Part shown: positions 27,555 through 37,444 of the stretch, one piece after another
Layout: each line of letters begins with the position of its first letter
How positions within the stretch are numbered: position 1 is the first letter of the stretch
NCBI RefSeq assembly: GCF_018389385.1
Contig: NZ_CP062698.1
Coordinates: 2,173,501-2,237,500 of the forward strand
Origin: Anthocerotibacter panamensis C109
GTDB lineage: Bacteria; Cyanobacteriota; Cyanobacteriia; Gloeobacterales; Anthocerotibacteraceae
DNA: 64,000 nucleotides
Reading direction: 5' to 3'
Notes under the pieces: generated by a model
What the model was told of the DNA's origin: nothing
What the model saw: the letters and a program-made list of their open reading frames with translations, nothing else
The model's database searches: none
Position numbers and translations under genes: made by a program

Positions 27555-30500
27555 TTAAGAAAACAGGAACTCCAGGTCTTGGCGCGAAAGGCTCTTGAGG
27601 AATACGCTATCCGTGCTCAGCATCTGATTGGCTAGCTCTGCCTTGTCGCGTTGGAGTTGGAGAACTTTTTCCTCAATAGTTCCACGGGTGATGAGCTTGT
27701 AGTTAAACACGGGGCGGGTCTGACCGATGCGGTAGGCGCGGTCGGTAGCCTGAGCTTCGACAGCAGGGTTCCACCAGGGGTCGAAGTGGATGACATAGTC
27801 CGCCCCGGTCAGGTTGAGGCCCGTACCCCCTGCCTTGAGGCTGATCAAGAAGGTCTGAATGCGCGCATTGGTATTAAAGCGCTCCACCCGCTCCCGGCGC
27901 TCTAAGGCTGGGGTGCCCCCATCTAGGTATTCGTAGGTGATGCAGTTCTGGTCTAGGGCGCGCTTGATCAGGCTCAACATCGTGACGAACTGGCTGAAGA
28001 TGAGGACGCGGTGCCCCTCTTCGAGAATGGTCTCGAGCAGTTCCAAAAGTTGCTGGAGCTTAGCTGAATCTTCGGGAATGTACTGGTCTTCTTGGATCAG
28101 GCGCGGGTCGCAGCAAATTTGGCGCAATTTGAGCAGGGCTGCGAGAATCGACATCTGTGCTCCGCCCACACCATGGCTTGCCACCTCGCCAAAGATCTGT
28201 GTGCGGCACTGCTCCAGGGTCTTGAGGTACACCGCTTGCTGGGTCGGGTTGAGCGAACAGAAGCTGAGGATATCGGTCTTGGAGGGTAGGTCTTTCTCCA
28301 CCTGAGTCTTGAGGCGGCGCAGGATAAAAGGGCGAATCTTGACCTGGAGTTCGCGGGCCACTTGAGGGTCGCCCGCGCTGATGGGCCGCTCATAGCGCTC
28401 TTGGAACCCCTTGACATTTCCCAAAAAGTCGGGCATCAAAAAGTCGAAGATCGACCATAGCTCGAGCAGCCGATTCTCGATGGGCGTGCCGCTTAGGGCT
28501 AGGGTATGGAGGCTCTTGAGCAGCTTGACCGATTTGGCGGAGATCGATTCGGGGTTCTTGATATTTTGTGCTTCGTCCAGGATGACGTAGCTAAAGAGGA
28601 AGTCTTTGAGCTGCTGAATATCCCGGCGGACGATTCCGTAGGTGGTGAAGTAAACCTGGGGCTGCTCCCGACGACTCAATAGCTCCTGGCGGTCAGCGCC
28701 TAGAAAGAGTTCGGTCCTGAGCTGGGGCGTGAATTTACGGGCTTCATCCTGCCAGTTATAGACCACAGAGGTCGGGGCAATCACCAGGGTCGGTGGAGCT
28801 TGGGGGTTGTCGTGGTGGTGGGCCAACAGCAAAGTTAAGGTCTGTAAGGTTTTGCCCAGACCCATATCATCCGCAAGAATCCCCCCGAGCCCAAAACGCG
28901 ACAGGAACCTGAGCCATGTCACGCCACCCACCTGATAGGTTCTGAGCTCGCCCTGGAGACCTTGGGGTAGCGGACTGACCGGGATCTCGTCAATATTGCG
29001 CAACTGTTCCAGGAAGCGGGTAAAAGCTTCGTCATAGGTAATCTCGACCGCTTCAGCGGTGAGGGCATCGACCAATGGCAGGACTTGATAGAGCGGACGT
29101 GGCTGCTCAAAGTCGAGGTCCAGAGCGCGCAAGAGCCGGTCCAGAGCGCGCGCCGGGAACACCGAGAAGTAGCCCGACTCCCCCCGGTAATAGCTCTGTC
29201 CGCGCGCCACCAGTGCCAGTAAATCGGCGAGATGGGCTTGCTCTTGACTACTCTCAGCCGTGAAGCGGACCCGAAAGCGCGGCTGCTCCAGGGTGAGGTG
29301 GGCCTTGAGGTTCAGCGGCTCGGGGTGGAGGCGGTAATAGGTGAGCACTTCCTCCCCTAGAATTTCCCAGTCCTGACCGTAGCGGCGCAGGAAGTTGAGC
29401 GCTTCGAGCCCCCGCTCGTCGCTAAAAAAGAAACGATCTCCGCTCAGGCGGTCAGGTTGGAGGTTTTGCAAGAGCTGACGTAACTGCATCTCCTGGGTGA
29501 CCAGGCGGTGGACCCACAGGCTTTCGCCTGCTGCTCCCACAAAGCGGGTATAGGAGCGGTCTTGCTCCTGCACTAAAGTCTCCGAAGGCACGAGCAGACT
29601 GCCATAGCGGAAGCCCAACTGCACGACTAAGGCCAGAACTCCGGGACGGGTGCTTTCTTTTTCGTTGAGTTGCAGAATGACCACCGGGTCTTCCTGCATG
29701 ACCTCAGGGAGTGGAACGCCCTCAGTTACCATCTCCACCTGAGGATGGCCCTTCAGTTGGGGCCAGGAGCGCAGTAAAAAGCCCGGAACTTGATTCTCGC
29801 GCAGGGCAAGAGTACCCGCACTGTCAAACTGAGACTGGATGGCCTTGAGCCAACTGGTATCCGCGCGGTAAAAAATCCCCTGACTAAGTACCCAGCTCGG
29901 GGTACCCAGGATGAAGACCGCCTCCTCCAAAATCCGTGCCCCCGTTTGGGCAAGAAGGACCAAGTGGAGTTCCCCGGTCTTCGACTCGGTGATGCGCAAC
30001 CGCACTTGGGCTGCTTCGTCCGCAAACCGGAGCAGTTCTCCGGTCATGACATTGACAAGCTGGACGGCGTGTCGGACGTAATCGAGGACAGGCCCTTCCT
30101 GGTTTTGGGGGATGCGGTGCCCCCCGGCAGAGCCGGTGATGGCCTGAGGTAGCGCGACCAAATAATCGGCGAGGGTGCGGGCGGGACTACCTTCCGGGAG
30201 GGTCGTAAGGGCAATGGGCGGGATCTTGAGAATATTTACTTTGCCCGCTGGTTGCGCGGGCATGATCCCGAGGATGAGCGCTAGGGGCCGGGGTAGGAGC
30301 AAAAAGCCCATCTGAAACCGGGGCTCTGGGGCCGGGGAAAGCCCTCGGGTGTTGAGGAAGGTCTTGGGGTCAGGGGTGGACGCCTCGCGCTCATCCCGCT
30401 GGTCGCGGGCTTGCTCTAGGATTTCTTTGGCGACTGTGCGCAGATTGCGGTCCCGACGCTGGAGGTAGTTGAGCAGGACAGCCACAGAATGCTTGCATAC

Positions 30501-30779
30501 TTCTTCAAAATAAGGGCAGCTACACGTTCCGTGGAAGGCTTCAGGACTTAAGATCTCGACTTGGACGGTGTAGGGCTCGCTTCCAGAGCCACTGACTTTC
30601 GCGTCAATGAGATACGGGCTGGCTTCGTTGTACTGCACCACCCGATTGCGGAGGAAATAGCGGACCCCCCGCAAAAACACCGGCTCACTGGCCCCCTGTT
30701 GCACGGCTTTGAGCGTGAGGGGGGATGCTTGGGGCTGGGATTTGAGAATTTTCTTTTGTGGCTTGGGTAGATCGGGCAT
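27555..30779 (-). CDS. SNF2-family ATPase/helicase with N-terminal SWIM zinc finger
   Basis: The 1,074-residue protein has a SWIM motif near residue 85 (CSCPYFEEVCKH) in a beta-rich N-terminal half, then a SNF2 motor: ADDMGLGKTLQTL (Walker A), ILDEAQNIKN (motif II), SGTPIENRL (III), LKAGGTGLNLTGADYVIHFD (V) and QATDRAYRIGQ (VI). Family members translocate on double-stranded DNA, and bacterial ones are tied to transcription recycling or DNA repair; some act in phage defence. No defence genes adjoin, so a housekeeping role is likelier. The gene stands alone on its strand. Confidence 0.93.
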   Translation of the reverse strand: MPDLPKPQKKILKSQPQASPLTLKAVQQGASEPVFLRGVRYFLRNRVVQYNEASPYLIDAKVSGSGSEPYTVQVEILSPEAFHGTCSCPYFEEVCKHSVAVLLNYLQRRDRNLRTVAKEILEQARDQRDEREASTPDPKTFLNTRGLSPAPEPRFQMGFLLLPRPLALILGIMPAQPAGKVNILKIPPIALTTLPEGSPARTLADYLVALPQAITGSAGGHRIPQNQEGPVLDYVRHAVQLVNVMTGELLRFADEAAQVRLRITESKTGELHLVLLAQTGARILEEAVFILGTPSWVLSQGIFYRADTSWLKAIQSQFDSAGTLALRENQVPGFLLRSWPQLKGHPQVEMVTEGVPLPEVMQEDPVVILQLNEKESTRPGVLALVVQLGFRYGSLLVPSETLVQEQDRSYTRFVGAAGESLWVHRLVTQEMQLRQLLQNLQPDRLSGDRFFFSDERGLEALNFLRRYGQDWEILGEEVLTYYRLHPEPLNLKAHLTLEQPRFRVRFTAESSQEQAHLADLLALVARGQSYYRGESGYFSVFPARALDRLLRALDLDFEQPRPLYQVLPLVDALTAEAVEITYDEAFTRFLEQLRNIDEIPVSPLPQGLQGELRTYQVGGVTWLRFLSRFGLGGILADDMGLGKTLQTLTLLLAHHHDNPQAPPTLVIAPTSVVYNWQDEARKFTPQLRTELFLGADRQELLSRREQPQVYFTTYGIVRRDIQQLKDFLFSYVILDEAQNIKNPESISAKSVKLLKSLHTLALSGTPIENRLLELWSIFDFLMPDFLGNVKGFQERYERPISAGDPQVARELQVKIRPFILRRLKTQVEKDLPSKTDILSFCSLNPTQQAVYLKTLEQCRTQIFGEVASHGVGGAQMSILAALLKLRQICCDPRLIQEDQYIPEDSAKLQQLLELLETILEEGHRVLIFSQFVTMLSLIKRALDQNCITYEYLDGGTPALERRERVERFNTNARIQTFLISLKAGGTGLNLTGADYVIHFDPWWNPAVEAQATDRAYRIGQTRPVFNYKLITRGTIEEKVLQLQRDKAELANQMLSTDSVFLKSLSRQDLEFLFS

Positions 30780-31048
30780 AGCGCAGCGGCAAGGTGTACC
30801 AAGTCAGGTCTGATGGGCAGGCAATGCCTTCTGACCAGATCCTACACAATATAACTTTTCTAGTCACCAGGATTGCACAACGGCTTGGTTTGGGGTGGCC
30901 CTCCCCTGGGCTGGGAGCAGCAGTACTATAAATAGTTATGTTTTGTGTCGTAACGCCCAACCAAATATAGAACTGTTCATTGCGAACTTTTATCCTGAGA
31001 GGGATTTAGCCTAGTATAGAATCCAGTTTTATTGGTGGTGTGTGGATC

Positions 31049-33499
31049 ATGAGTTACTTTTCGCAAAGAAATCAAACCAGAATTGCAACCCAATTTGGAT
31101 ATAGTGTCCGGCTGTTTTGCTTGGGCATGATTGCCGCTCTTGGCATGGGGGTAGCCCGCGCTGAAGATGTTCCGACTATTGCCCAAGCCAGTGCTCTTAC
31201 CCCTACTGCTGGTCAAGCGAAAGATCTGTTGGGTGCAGCGGTCCCTGTGACCCAGCCCAATCAATCCGGTGCCCTCATCACAGCCCAACAACCCGCCCCA
31301 ACCGCCCCAACGGCTGCGGCTACCGACGATGAAGACAATGAACCTGTGGACCTGTTGGGTGAATTTAACGTCACTGCCCAGCGCCGCCGGACCACAGAAC
31401 GGGAAAACACTCAGACGACCTTTGTTGTCGGTAAAGAAGACATCAGGGCTCAAGGAGCTACAACCATCGGCGATGCCCTGCGTTTGGTACCGGGCTTCAC
31501 CCTGGTGGATTCTCTATCTGGGATCGACAACCGGGGTCAGAATAACCTGCGTGGCCTCGACGATTCCCGCTTCATTATTCTTCAAGACGGTCGCCCGCTG
31601 ACCCGCGCTTCCAACAACCGGGCTTCGGATATTTCCAAACTACCCACTGTCAATGTCGAGCGCATTGAAGTCGTGACTGGGGGAGCGACCCTCCGCTACG
31701 GGGCTGACGCTGTTGCCGGGGCCATCAACGTCATCACCCGCGTCCCTGAAGGTCCACCTAAGTTCTCTGCTAGCTATCAAACGGGCAGCTTCGGCTTTAA
31801 CCAGTACACAGCCTCTTTCTCTGGGAGCACCGGCGACCTCAATATCCCCGGAAACTTCGCCTACGACCTGTTATACGAGCGCCGCGCGGCGAACAACGAC
31901 TATCCGTACAACTTCAGCGTCAGCACAGCCCGGAATGGCGGGGCCTTTATCGACCCCAACTTCTCACGCGACCCGGCCAACTACGTCCAGTCAATCAACT
32001 ACCAGGGCGCTTTTCAGGGTGGTCTCTACGCCTACAGCGACTTCTACGCGGGGAAGTTTATCTTCAAACCGGGCAAGGACCACACGATCACCGTCTACGC
32101 ACAGCAACAGAATACGCGTCGGGGCTTTAACACCTTCGGAGCTGTTTTTGCTCGGACCGCCCCGCTCAACGCAGATGGTAGCCCCAACCCCGCAGGCAAC
32201 TTCATCTACTCCTATGACCCGCTCTATTACTACAGCCGGATCAACTACGGCGAGAACCCCGAGGACGAGACGGGTATCAACCTGACCTGGGACTGGAACC
32301 TGAGTGCGCTGAGCACCCTCAGCGTCCAGGCAGACCTCAAGTCCACCTATGCCTTTAACCCTCCCGCTGGTACAAATGGTCAGGCATTCTTCAACAACCG
32401 CACTATTGAGACCCAGGTCCGCTACGTCTCGGAACTGTACCCTGGGAACACGCTTAACGCGGGCTTCCAGTTCATCACCAACCGCTCAGTCCAGAGTCCA
32501 GTGCTCGGACAGCCTGTTAACGATCCTTCTTTCAGCCGGCCCGCCTTTGACCGGGAGCGCGGTCAATGGGCCCTCTACCTCACTGAGGACCTGAAGTTCT
32601 TCGATGATGCCCTCATCGTCAACGCCGGTACCCGCTACACTGTAGACAACGTCTTCGGCAACTTCTTCACTTCAGGGGCCGGGGCACGCTACAACTTCGG
32701 TGGAGAGAAGGGCCGAGAAATCTTCGGTCTGAGGGTCAACTGGTCTGAGTCCTTCAAGTCACCCGGTTTGTCACAGCTCTTTGCCTTCTTCCAGCCCAGT
32801 CCGACGGCCCAGAGCCTGCCCAACCCAAACTTGCGGCCCGAGCGGGGGTCCGGCTATGACATTGGTCTGGATGTAGCCATTAGCCCAACTGCGCTCTTCC
32901 GTGCCACCTACTACCGTATCGACCTCACCCAAGCCTTGAGTGAAGGCGGGATCTTGGTCAACTCGATTCCTATCATCCTTCCCAACGGGAACCCTGCTGT
33001 TTTACGGCAGACGCAATCGGTCAACCTCCAGGCGGTCCAGTCTTCTGGTTTCGACTTCTCCTTCCAGTGGCAGGCGACTCCCAACTTCAAAGTTCAGTTG
33101 ACCCAGTCCTTTGTAGATAGCCGTCCGGTCGGGATTGCCGAGGCTGACCAGCGCCTTCTGGCTGATGGCACGGTGTCCCCGGTGCTCAGCCGTGGTCAGT
33201 TGTACGGAATTCAACGGACAGACATTCCCTTTAACACCAGCGGGCTGTTGTTGCAGTACAATTCTCCGGCCTTCAACGCCGCGATCTCCGGTATCTATGT
33301 GGGTCAGCGCATCCAGGTGCTCAACGTTTTCAGCCCTTCTTATGCGAAGTTTGACTTCACCTTTGATGTCCCTATTACCCCCAACGTGACCTTCAAGGGT
33401 GCCATTCTCAACTTCACCAACACCAACTACAACGTCTTTGGTCTGGGCTTCCAGGCTCCGCCTATTCAGTTCCGTGGCGGCGTCGAACTCACGTTCTAG
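31049..33499 (+). CDS. TonB-dependent outer-membrane receptor
   Basis: After a signal peptide (hydrophobic LFCLGMIAALGMGVARA) and a Pro/Ala/Gln-rich linker, a plug domain runs from about 115 to 240 (GDALRLVPGFTLVDS, NNLRGLDDSRFIILQDGRPL, ERIEVVTGGATLRYGADAVAGAINVIT). A 22-strand-type barrel fills the rest and ends in Phe (GGVELTF), the outer-membrane signature. I used ATG 31049; a GTG lies three codons upstream. The substrate may be a siderophore, cobalamin or other iron complex; nothing nearby decides it. A strong terminator follows. Confidence 0.93.
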   Translation: MSYFSQRNQTRIATQFGYSVRLFCLGMIAALGMGVARAEDVPTIAQASALTPTAGQAKDLLGAAVPVTQPNQSGALITAQQPAPTAPTAAATDDEDNEPVDLLGEFNVTAQRRRTTERENTQTTFVVGKEDIRAQGATTIGDALRLVPGFTLVDSLSGIDNRGQNNLRGLDDSRFIILQDGRPLTRASNNRASDISKLPTVNVERIEVVTGGATLRYGADAVAGAINVITRVPEGPPKFSASYQTGSFGFNQYTASFSGSTGDLNIPGNFAYDLLYERRAANNDYPYNFSVSTARNGGAFIDPNFSRDPANYVQSINYQGAFQGGLYAYSDFYAGKFIFKPGKDHTITVYAQQQNTRRGFNTFGAVFARTAPLNADGSPNPAGNFIYSYDPLYYYSRINYGENPEDETGINLTWDWNLSALSTLSVQADLKSTYAFNPPAGTNGQAFFNNRTIETQVRYVSELYPGNTLNAGFQFITNRSVQSPVLGQPVNDPSFSRPAFDRERGQWALYLTEDLKFFDDALIVNAGTRYTVDNVFGNFFTSGAGARYNFGGEKGREIFGLRVNWSESFKSPGLSQLFAFFQPSPTAQSLPNPNLRPERGSGYDIGLDVAISPTALFRATYYRIDLTQALSEGGILVNSIPIILPNGNPAVLRQTQSVNLQAVQSSGFDFSFQWQATPNFKVQLTQSFVDSRPVGIAEADQRLLADGTVSPVLSRGQLYGIQRTDIPFNTSGLLLQYNSPAFNAAISGIYVGQRIQVLNVFSPSYAKFDFTFDVPITPNVTFKGAILNFTNTNYNVFGLGFQAPPIQFRGGVELTF

Positions 33500-33507
33500 T
33501 TAATCTT

Positions 33508-33536
33508 GCTCCCCGCTCTTGGGCGGGGAGCTTTTT
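33508..33536 (+). terminator. Rho-independent terminator of the TonB receptor gene
   Basis: A perfect 9-base stem GCTCCCCGC / GCGGGGAGC with a 6-base loop is followed by TTTTTG, starting 9 bases after the stop codon. It sits just outside the end of the convergent gene at 33543. Confidence 0.92.
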
Positions 33537-33542
33537 GTTGGC

Positions 33543-34643
33543 TCAACGGCGCGCAGGCGCAGGCAGGTCAAAGAGCAGTTGGAGGTCGTCTTTTTGGTCA
33601 TAACCGGTCACGATTGGCTGGCGGGCGTTAGGGATAATCTGCACGTCGTAGAGTTCCTCAATCTGCTTGCGAAAAACTAAATTCCCTTCCCAAAGACCTG
33701 TCTGGAGGTTGACAATCTCCACGCTACAGCGCAGTTCATGAACTTTTTCTTCGATGGGTAAGCCACCAAAAGTCTTTTTTTCACGGATCTTAGAGAGGCC
33801 CACAAAAGCATAGGGACCATAAAAAGCCAAGCCCCTAAGAAATCCTGGCAGGTAGATCATCGACTGGAAGCCCAGACTGTTGACGATCCCCACCTCCCCG
33901 GTTCCCGAATTCAACACCCACAGGTCACCTTGATAAACGCGGGGGGAATGGGGCATCGAGAGCCCTTTGTGGATGATCTGGTTGGTATTGACGTCAATAA
34001 CAATGCCGCCATCCCTGCGCTGCTCACGCCAAGCTCCTTTGCTGTCGGTCTTAGCCAAGGCGGTCACATAGCGGGGGCGGCCATTGACTAGGGCCATACC
34101 GTTGAGATGGCAGCGGTCTTCGGCACTCAGCGAGGAGATGAAATAGGGCTTCCAAATCGGGACAAAGCTGTGGTCCGGGCTCATCGATACCAGACAGTTA
34201 AAGCCCGTGGCTACCGCGATGATATTGCCATCCATCAGGGCCACGTCGTGGGCGCTCATATCCCCGGTGAAATAGGCCAGTTGCGGAATATAGAGGTCGT
34301 CATAGTTGGCTTTGGGGTAATAGCGTTGGATGAGGTGCGGTGCGCGGGCAAACGCGAGCACCTGATGTTGAATGGCAAGGAGCATACCTTTGGGATGGAC
34401 ATAGCAGCCCATGGCCTTGCGGTAGTTGCGGCTGGCAATTTTGGCATCCTCCCCATCGCTGGTAATGATACACATCCCCCCCGCTTGATAGGTGGTCACC
34501 GCCAGGGAGATGCCCAGGTCGCGTAGGATCGCCGGAAAGCTCAGGGAATAGTCAAAACCCAAGTCTTTTTCGTTCTCAGGCGTAACCGTGACTGGTCCTG
34601 TGGTTGCCTCGTCCGGTGCGGGGATTCCTACTGGTGCTTCCAT
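33543..34643 (-). CDS. TIGR03032-type conserved protein
   Basis: The 366-residue protein is beta-rich with repeated blade-like segments (GCYVHPKGMLLAIQHQVLAF, YFTGDMSAHDVALMDGNIIAV, CHLNGMALVNGRPRYVTALA, SMPHSPRVYQGDLWVLNSGTGEVG), typical of the TIGR03032 family, a probable beta-propeller of unknown function. The ATG has AGGA upstream. No signal peptide is evident. The gene is alone and converges on the TonB receptor. The family name is from recall of its motifs. Confidence 0.78.
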   Translation of the reverse strand: MEAPVGIPAPDEATTGPVTVTPENEKDLGFDYSLSFPAILRDLGISLAVTTYQAGGMCIITSDGEDAKIASRNYRKAMGCYVHPKGMLLAIQHQVLAFARAPHLIQRYYPKANYDDLYIPQLAYFTGDMSAHDVALMDGNIIAVATGFNCLVSMSPDHSFVPIWKPYFISSLSAEDRCHLNGMALVNGRPRYVTALAKTDSKGAWREQRRDGGIVIDVNTNQIIHKGLSMPHSPRVYQGDLWVLNSGTGEVGIVNSLGFQSMIYLPGFLRGLAFYGPYAFVGLSKIREKKTFGGLPIEEKVHELRCSVEIVNLQTGLWEGNLVFRKQIEELYDVQIIPNARQPIVTGYDQKDDLQLLFDLPAPARR

Positions 34644-34791
34644 CGGTGTCCTGCTCGAATGCGTCGCTCATTATATCAAGGGTGCTGTCAGCAAAGCGTT
34701 AGCCAACGCTACGGAGTGTGGCTGGACGCAGCAAGATCGTTCTTTGCCTAGGTTGGGGATCACTCGCTAGAATTCAAGAGTAGCCCCATAG

Positions 34792-34983
34792 GTACCGACC
34801 ATCGAGAAGATCTACGGCCAGACTCGCGGGTTAAAATCCGACCAAGAGCGTCAACTTCTTGACCTCTACCGCCGTACCCAGCCCACTGAAGTATTTTGTA
34901 CCCCCGAATTTGCCGAACGGCTGGGGGCTATCACAGCGGATTTAGAAGAAGCCGTCAGTGTCTATATCAATCGGCGCGGTCAA
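34792..34983 (+). other. Conserved HflX N-terminal coding region lacking a standard start codon
   Basis: The hflX frame stays open upstream of the first usable GTG (34984) to a TAG at 34789-34791. Its 64 codons translate to residues that match the N-terminus of cyanobacterial HflX as I remember it (IYGQTRGLK, then LYRRTQP, then VYINRRGQVVRV). No ATG, GTG or TTG occurs in frame; the first codons are GTA CCG ACC ATC. Either a rare start is used or a base has changed. Confidence 0.65.
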
Positions 34984-36492
34984 GTGGTCCGCGTCAGCAT
35001 CGGGACTCCCCACCAGACCCAGATCCCGGCCCACGAACTGCCGCGCCAAGGAGCAGAACGTCTGTGCGGTCTGCGCTGCTTGAGCACCCAACTCACTGGC
35101 GACAGCCCCAATCAGTCTGACCTGACCGCCCTCGCCCTCCAGCGCCTGGATGCCTTGGTCACCCTGGAAGTCTCCCTGGAAGGGAAACGTCGCCAGAGTG
35201 CTGCACCCACCGGCTTTATCGGTCAAGTCTATATCGCTAACCTGGTCCCCGAACCAGAGGTGCGCTGGGTCGTGAGCGCCCCTTTGCGCTTACTCCAGCT
35301 CACAAGCCAGGATTTCGAGCAATTTCTGCGGGCGCTAGAAGAAGAATTTCGCACCCAATGGGCGACCCAGGCCACAGAATCAGGCCGCGAACGGGTGGTC
35401 TTGGTCGGGATCTTCCCGCCACAGATGACCCAGGATGCGCTACAGCGGGAATTGGAAGAACTGGAACAGTTGGTCCGCTCAGCGGGCGGGGAAGTCCTCA
35501 AAACCTTCGGGCAACGGCGCGGACGGCCCGACCCGCGCACTTATTTGGGCCAGGGTAAAGTGACTGAAGTGGCACTGGGGGTGCAGGAGTTGGGGGCCAA
35601 TCTGGTCGTAGTCGGAGAGGACCTCTCCGCTTCTCAATCGCGCAATTTGGAGCAAGCGGTGGGCGTGCGTGTCGTAGACCGCACCGAACTGATCTTGGAT
35701 ATTTTTGCCCGCCGCGCTCACTCCCACGAGGGCAAATTGCAGGTGGAGTTGGCCCAACTAGAATATTTACTCCCGCGCCTGATGGGCCATGGTCAGGCTC
35801 TTTCACGCTTGGGCGGCGGTATCGGCACCCGAGGACCGGGCGAGACCAAACTAGAGACTGACCGCCGTGTGATTCGCCAGCGCATCAGTCATCTCCAGCG
35901 TCAGGTAAACCAACTCCAAGCCCATCGTGACCGTCTGCGCCATAAGCGACAGCACCATGACCTCCCGGTTTTTGCGCTGGTCGGCTATACCAACGCGGGT
36001 AAGTCCACCCTGCTCAATGCCCTGACCGGAGCGGATGCTTACGTGGCGGACCAGTTGTTTGCCACGCTTGATTCGACTACGCGCCGGGTCCACTTCCCGA
36101 GCGGTGAGCGGGCGCTCATCACCGATACGGTCGGGTTTGTCCATGACCTGCCACCGCAATTGGTCGATGCCTTCCGCGCGACGCTCGAAGAGATCACTCA
36201 GGCGGACCTGCTGCTCCATGTGGTAGACCTGTCCAACCCTTCCTGGCCCGAGCACATTCAAGCGGTGGAGCAGATCCTCGCCCAGATGCCCGTCGCCTGC
36301 GGCCCGGTGCACCTGGTTTTCAACAAGGCGGAGTCCGCCTCTATTGTCGAATGGGACAAAGCCCGAGAACGCCATTCCCAAGCCATTTTCGTCTCGGCTC
36401 TGACGGGGGTGGGCCTCGAAAAGCTACGGGAGAAGCTAGCGCACTATAGCCGGGAATTTGGCCCTTACGCTCTAACCAAGCAAGAGATCTAA
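34984..36492 (+). CDS. hflX: GTPase HflX
   Basis: HflX binds the large ribosomal subunit and splits stalled ribosomes. The sequence holds the HflX N-terminal domain (GRPDPRTYLGQGKVTEVA, DRTELILDIFARRA), the glycine-rich linker GGIGTRGPGETKLETDRR, and a G domain with GYTNAGKS (G1), a Thr in TLDSTTRR (G2), DTVGF (G3) and NKAE (G4). The 502-residue length counts from GTG 34984; cyanobacterial homologues are longer at the N-terminus and the missing part is encoded directly upstream without a usable start codon. Confidence 0.93.
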   Translation: MVRVSIGTPHQTQIPAHELPRQGAERLCGLRCLSTQLTGDSPNQSDLTALALQRLDALVTLEVSLEGKRRQSAAPTGFIGQVYIANLVPEPEVRWVVSAPLRLLQLTSQDFEQFLRALEEEFRTQWATQATESGRERVVLVGIFPPQMTQDALQRELEELEQLVRSAGGEVLKTFGQRRGRPDPRTYLGQGKVTEVALGVQELGANLVVVGEDLSASQSRNLEQAVGVRVVDRTELILDIFARRAHSHEGKLQVELAQLEYLLPRLMGHGQALSRLGGGIGTRGPGETKLETDRRVIRQRISHLQRQVNQLQAHRDRLRHKRQHHDLPVFALVGYTNAGKSTLLNALTGADAYVADQLFATLDSTTRRVHFPSGERALITDTVGFVHDLPPQLVDAFRATLEEITQADLLLHVVDLSNPSWPEHIQAVEQILAQMPVACGPVHLVFNKAESASIVEWDKARERHSQAIFVSALTGVGLEKLREKLAHYSREFGPYALTKQEI

Positions 36493-36554
36493 AGTGTACC
36501 CAAACCCTACCTTTAGAGATGACACCCCAGCGGGGCATCTGCTCTAATGGAGAA

Positions 36555-37232
36555 ATGTTTGGACAGCCCTTTTCTCTAACCACCGAGCTTTTGAGCAGCT
36601 TGACCACCCTCGGTCTCAAAACCTGTCTTGCAGGCCATGAAACAGTCTCGGTGCGCATCGTCTCCAAAAACTTTCTGCACCTGTTGACGGGTGGTGTGGA
36701 TGAAGTCGAGGTGCACGGTAAGGGCTGGCAGAGCCCGCGGGGGGTGACCTGTCGTGCTATTGCCGTGCGCACCGGAGCCTTGATGGTAGACGTACGGGCA
36801 GTCCTGAGCGGGAAGATTGTCCTAAAAAACCCCGCCCCCGCCTCAGCCCAACTTGCCCTAAACCGGCAGGACTTCAACAATTTTCTGAAAAGTCCCCTCT
36901 TAGACAAGAGCCTCAACCGGCTGGTGGTAGAGGGCGAGCCTGTGACCGATTTGCACGCAGAACGGATGGAAGAAGGAACCCTCTGGGTCTCGGGTCAGTG
37001 GGGCAGTGAACGCCCGGACTTTGAACTACAGGCAGGAAGAGACGGCAAGGCAGTAGTAACCCGTGGACACGCCCGCTTGAGCCAAAGCCTCCAGGAATTC
37101 TTCAATAACATGGTCATCGACCTGCATGGCTTGGAATTGCGTATGGACAGTTTCGCGGTACGCGATACGCTCCTTCACCTCCAAGCACAGGGCAATCTGT
37201 GGCAATTCCCCGACCGAGCGTTCAATTTCTAA
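36555..37232 (+). CDS. DUF2993/LmeA-like lipid-binding protein
   Basis: The 225-residue protein shows the DUF2993 pattern: VSVRIVSKNFLHLLTGGVDEVEV, RTGALMVDVRAVLSGKIVL, and ELRMDSFAVRDTLLHLQAQG. Mycobacterial LmeA of this family binds phospholipid in the cell envelope, and cyanobacterial members are mostly uncharacterised. No signal peptide is seen here. I used ATG 36555 because GGAG lies five bases before it; an upstream ATG at 36519 has none. It follows hflX by 62 bases on the same strand. Confidence 0.82.
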   Translation: MFGQPFSLTTELLSSLTTLGLKTCLAGHETVSVRIVSKNFLHLLTGGVDEVEVHGKGWQSPRGVTCRAIAVRTGALMVDVRAVLSGKIVLKNPAPASAQLALNRQDFNNFLKSPLLDKSLNRLVVEGEPVTDLHAERMEEGTLWVSGQWGSERPDFELQAGRDGKAVVTRGHARLSQSLQEFFNNMVIDLHGLELRMDSFAVRDTLLHLQAQGNLWQFPDRAFNF

Positions 37233-37444
37233 ACAAGTTAGCTCATGGGATGACACCAGCATAAACCGGTGTTGGAGCGCTTTACAGTGCCATACTTCCC
37301 TAAGTCGGGAGTCTTTTCCCACTTATAGGGTATACGTACAATCCCCAATAGTCTGCCAGAGCTATCAACGCCTATTCTCAAACTCAGTGTAGTGATCTCA
37401 AGTCTACTTTTCATCCTGAAGCCGCCAATGCTTAGGAGTAAAAG

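Noticed and set aside
36519-36554. Earlier ATG for the DUF2993 protein
   Set aside because: It has no ribosome site and falls in a GC-rich inverted repeat; the ATG at 36555 has GGAG at the right distance.
37233-37444. Possible small gene or terminator between the DUF2993 gene and the putative cargo gene
   Set aside because: Only a weak 5-base inverted repeat (ACACC/GGTGT) is present and no ORF with a ribosome site; nothing further is supported.
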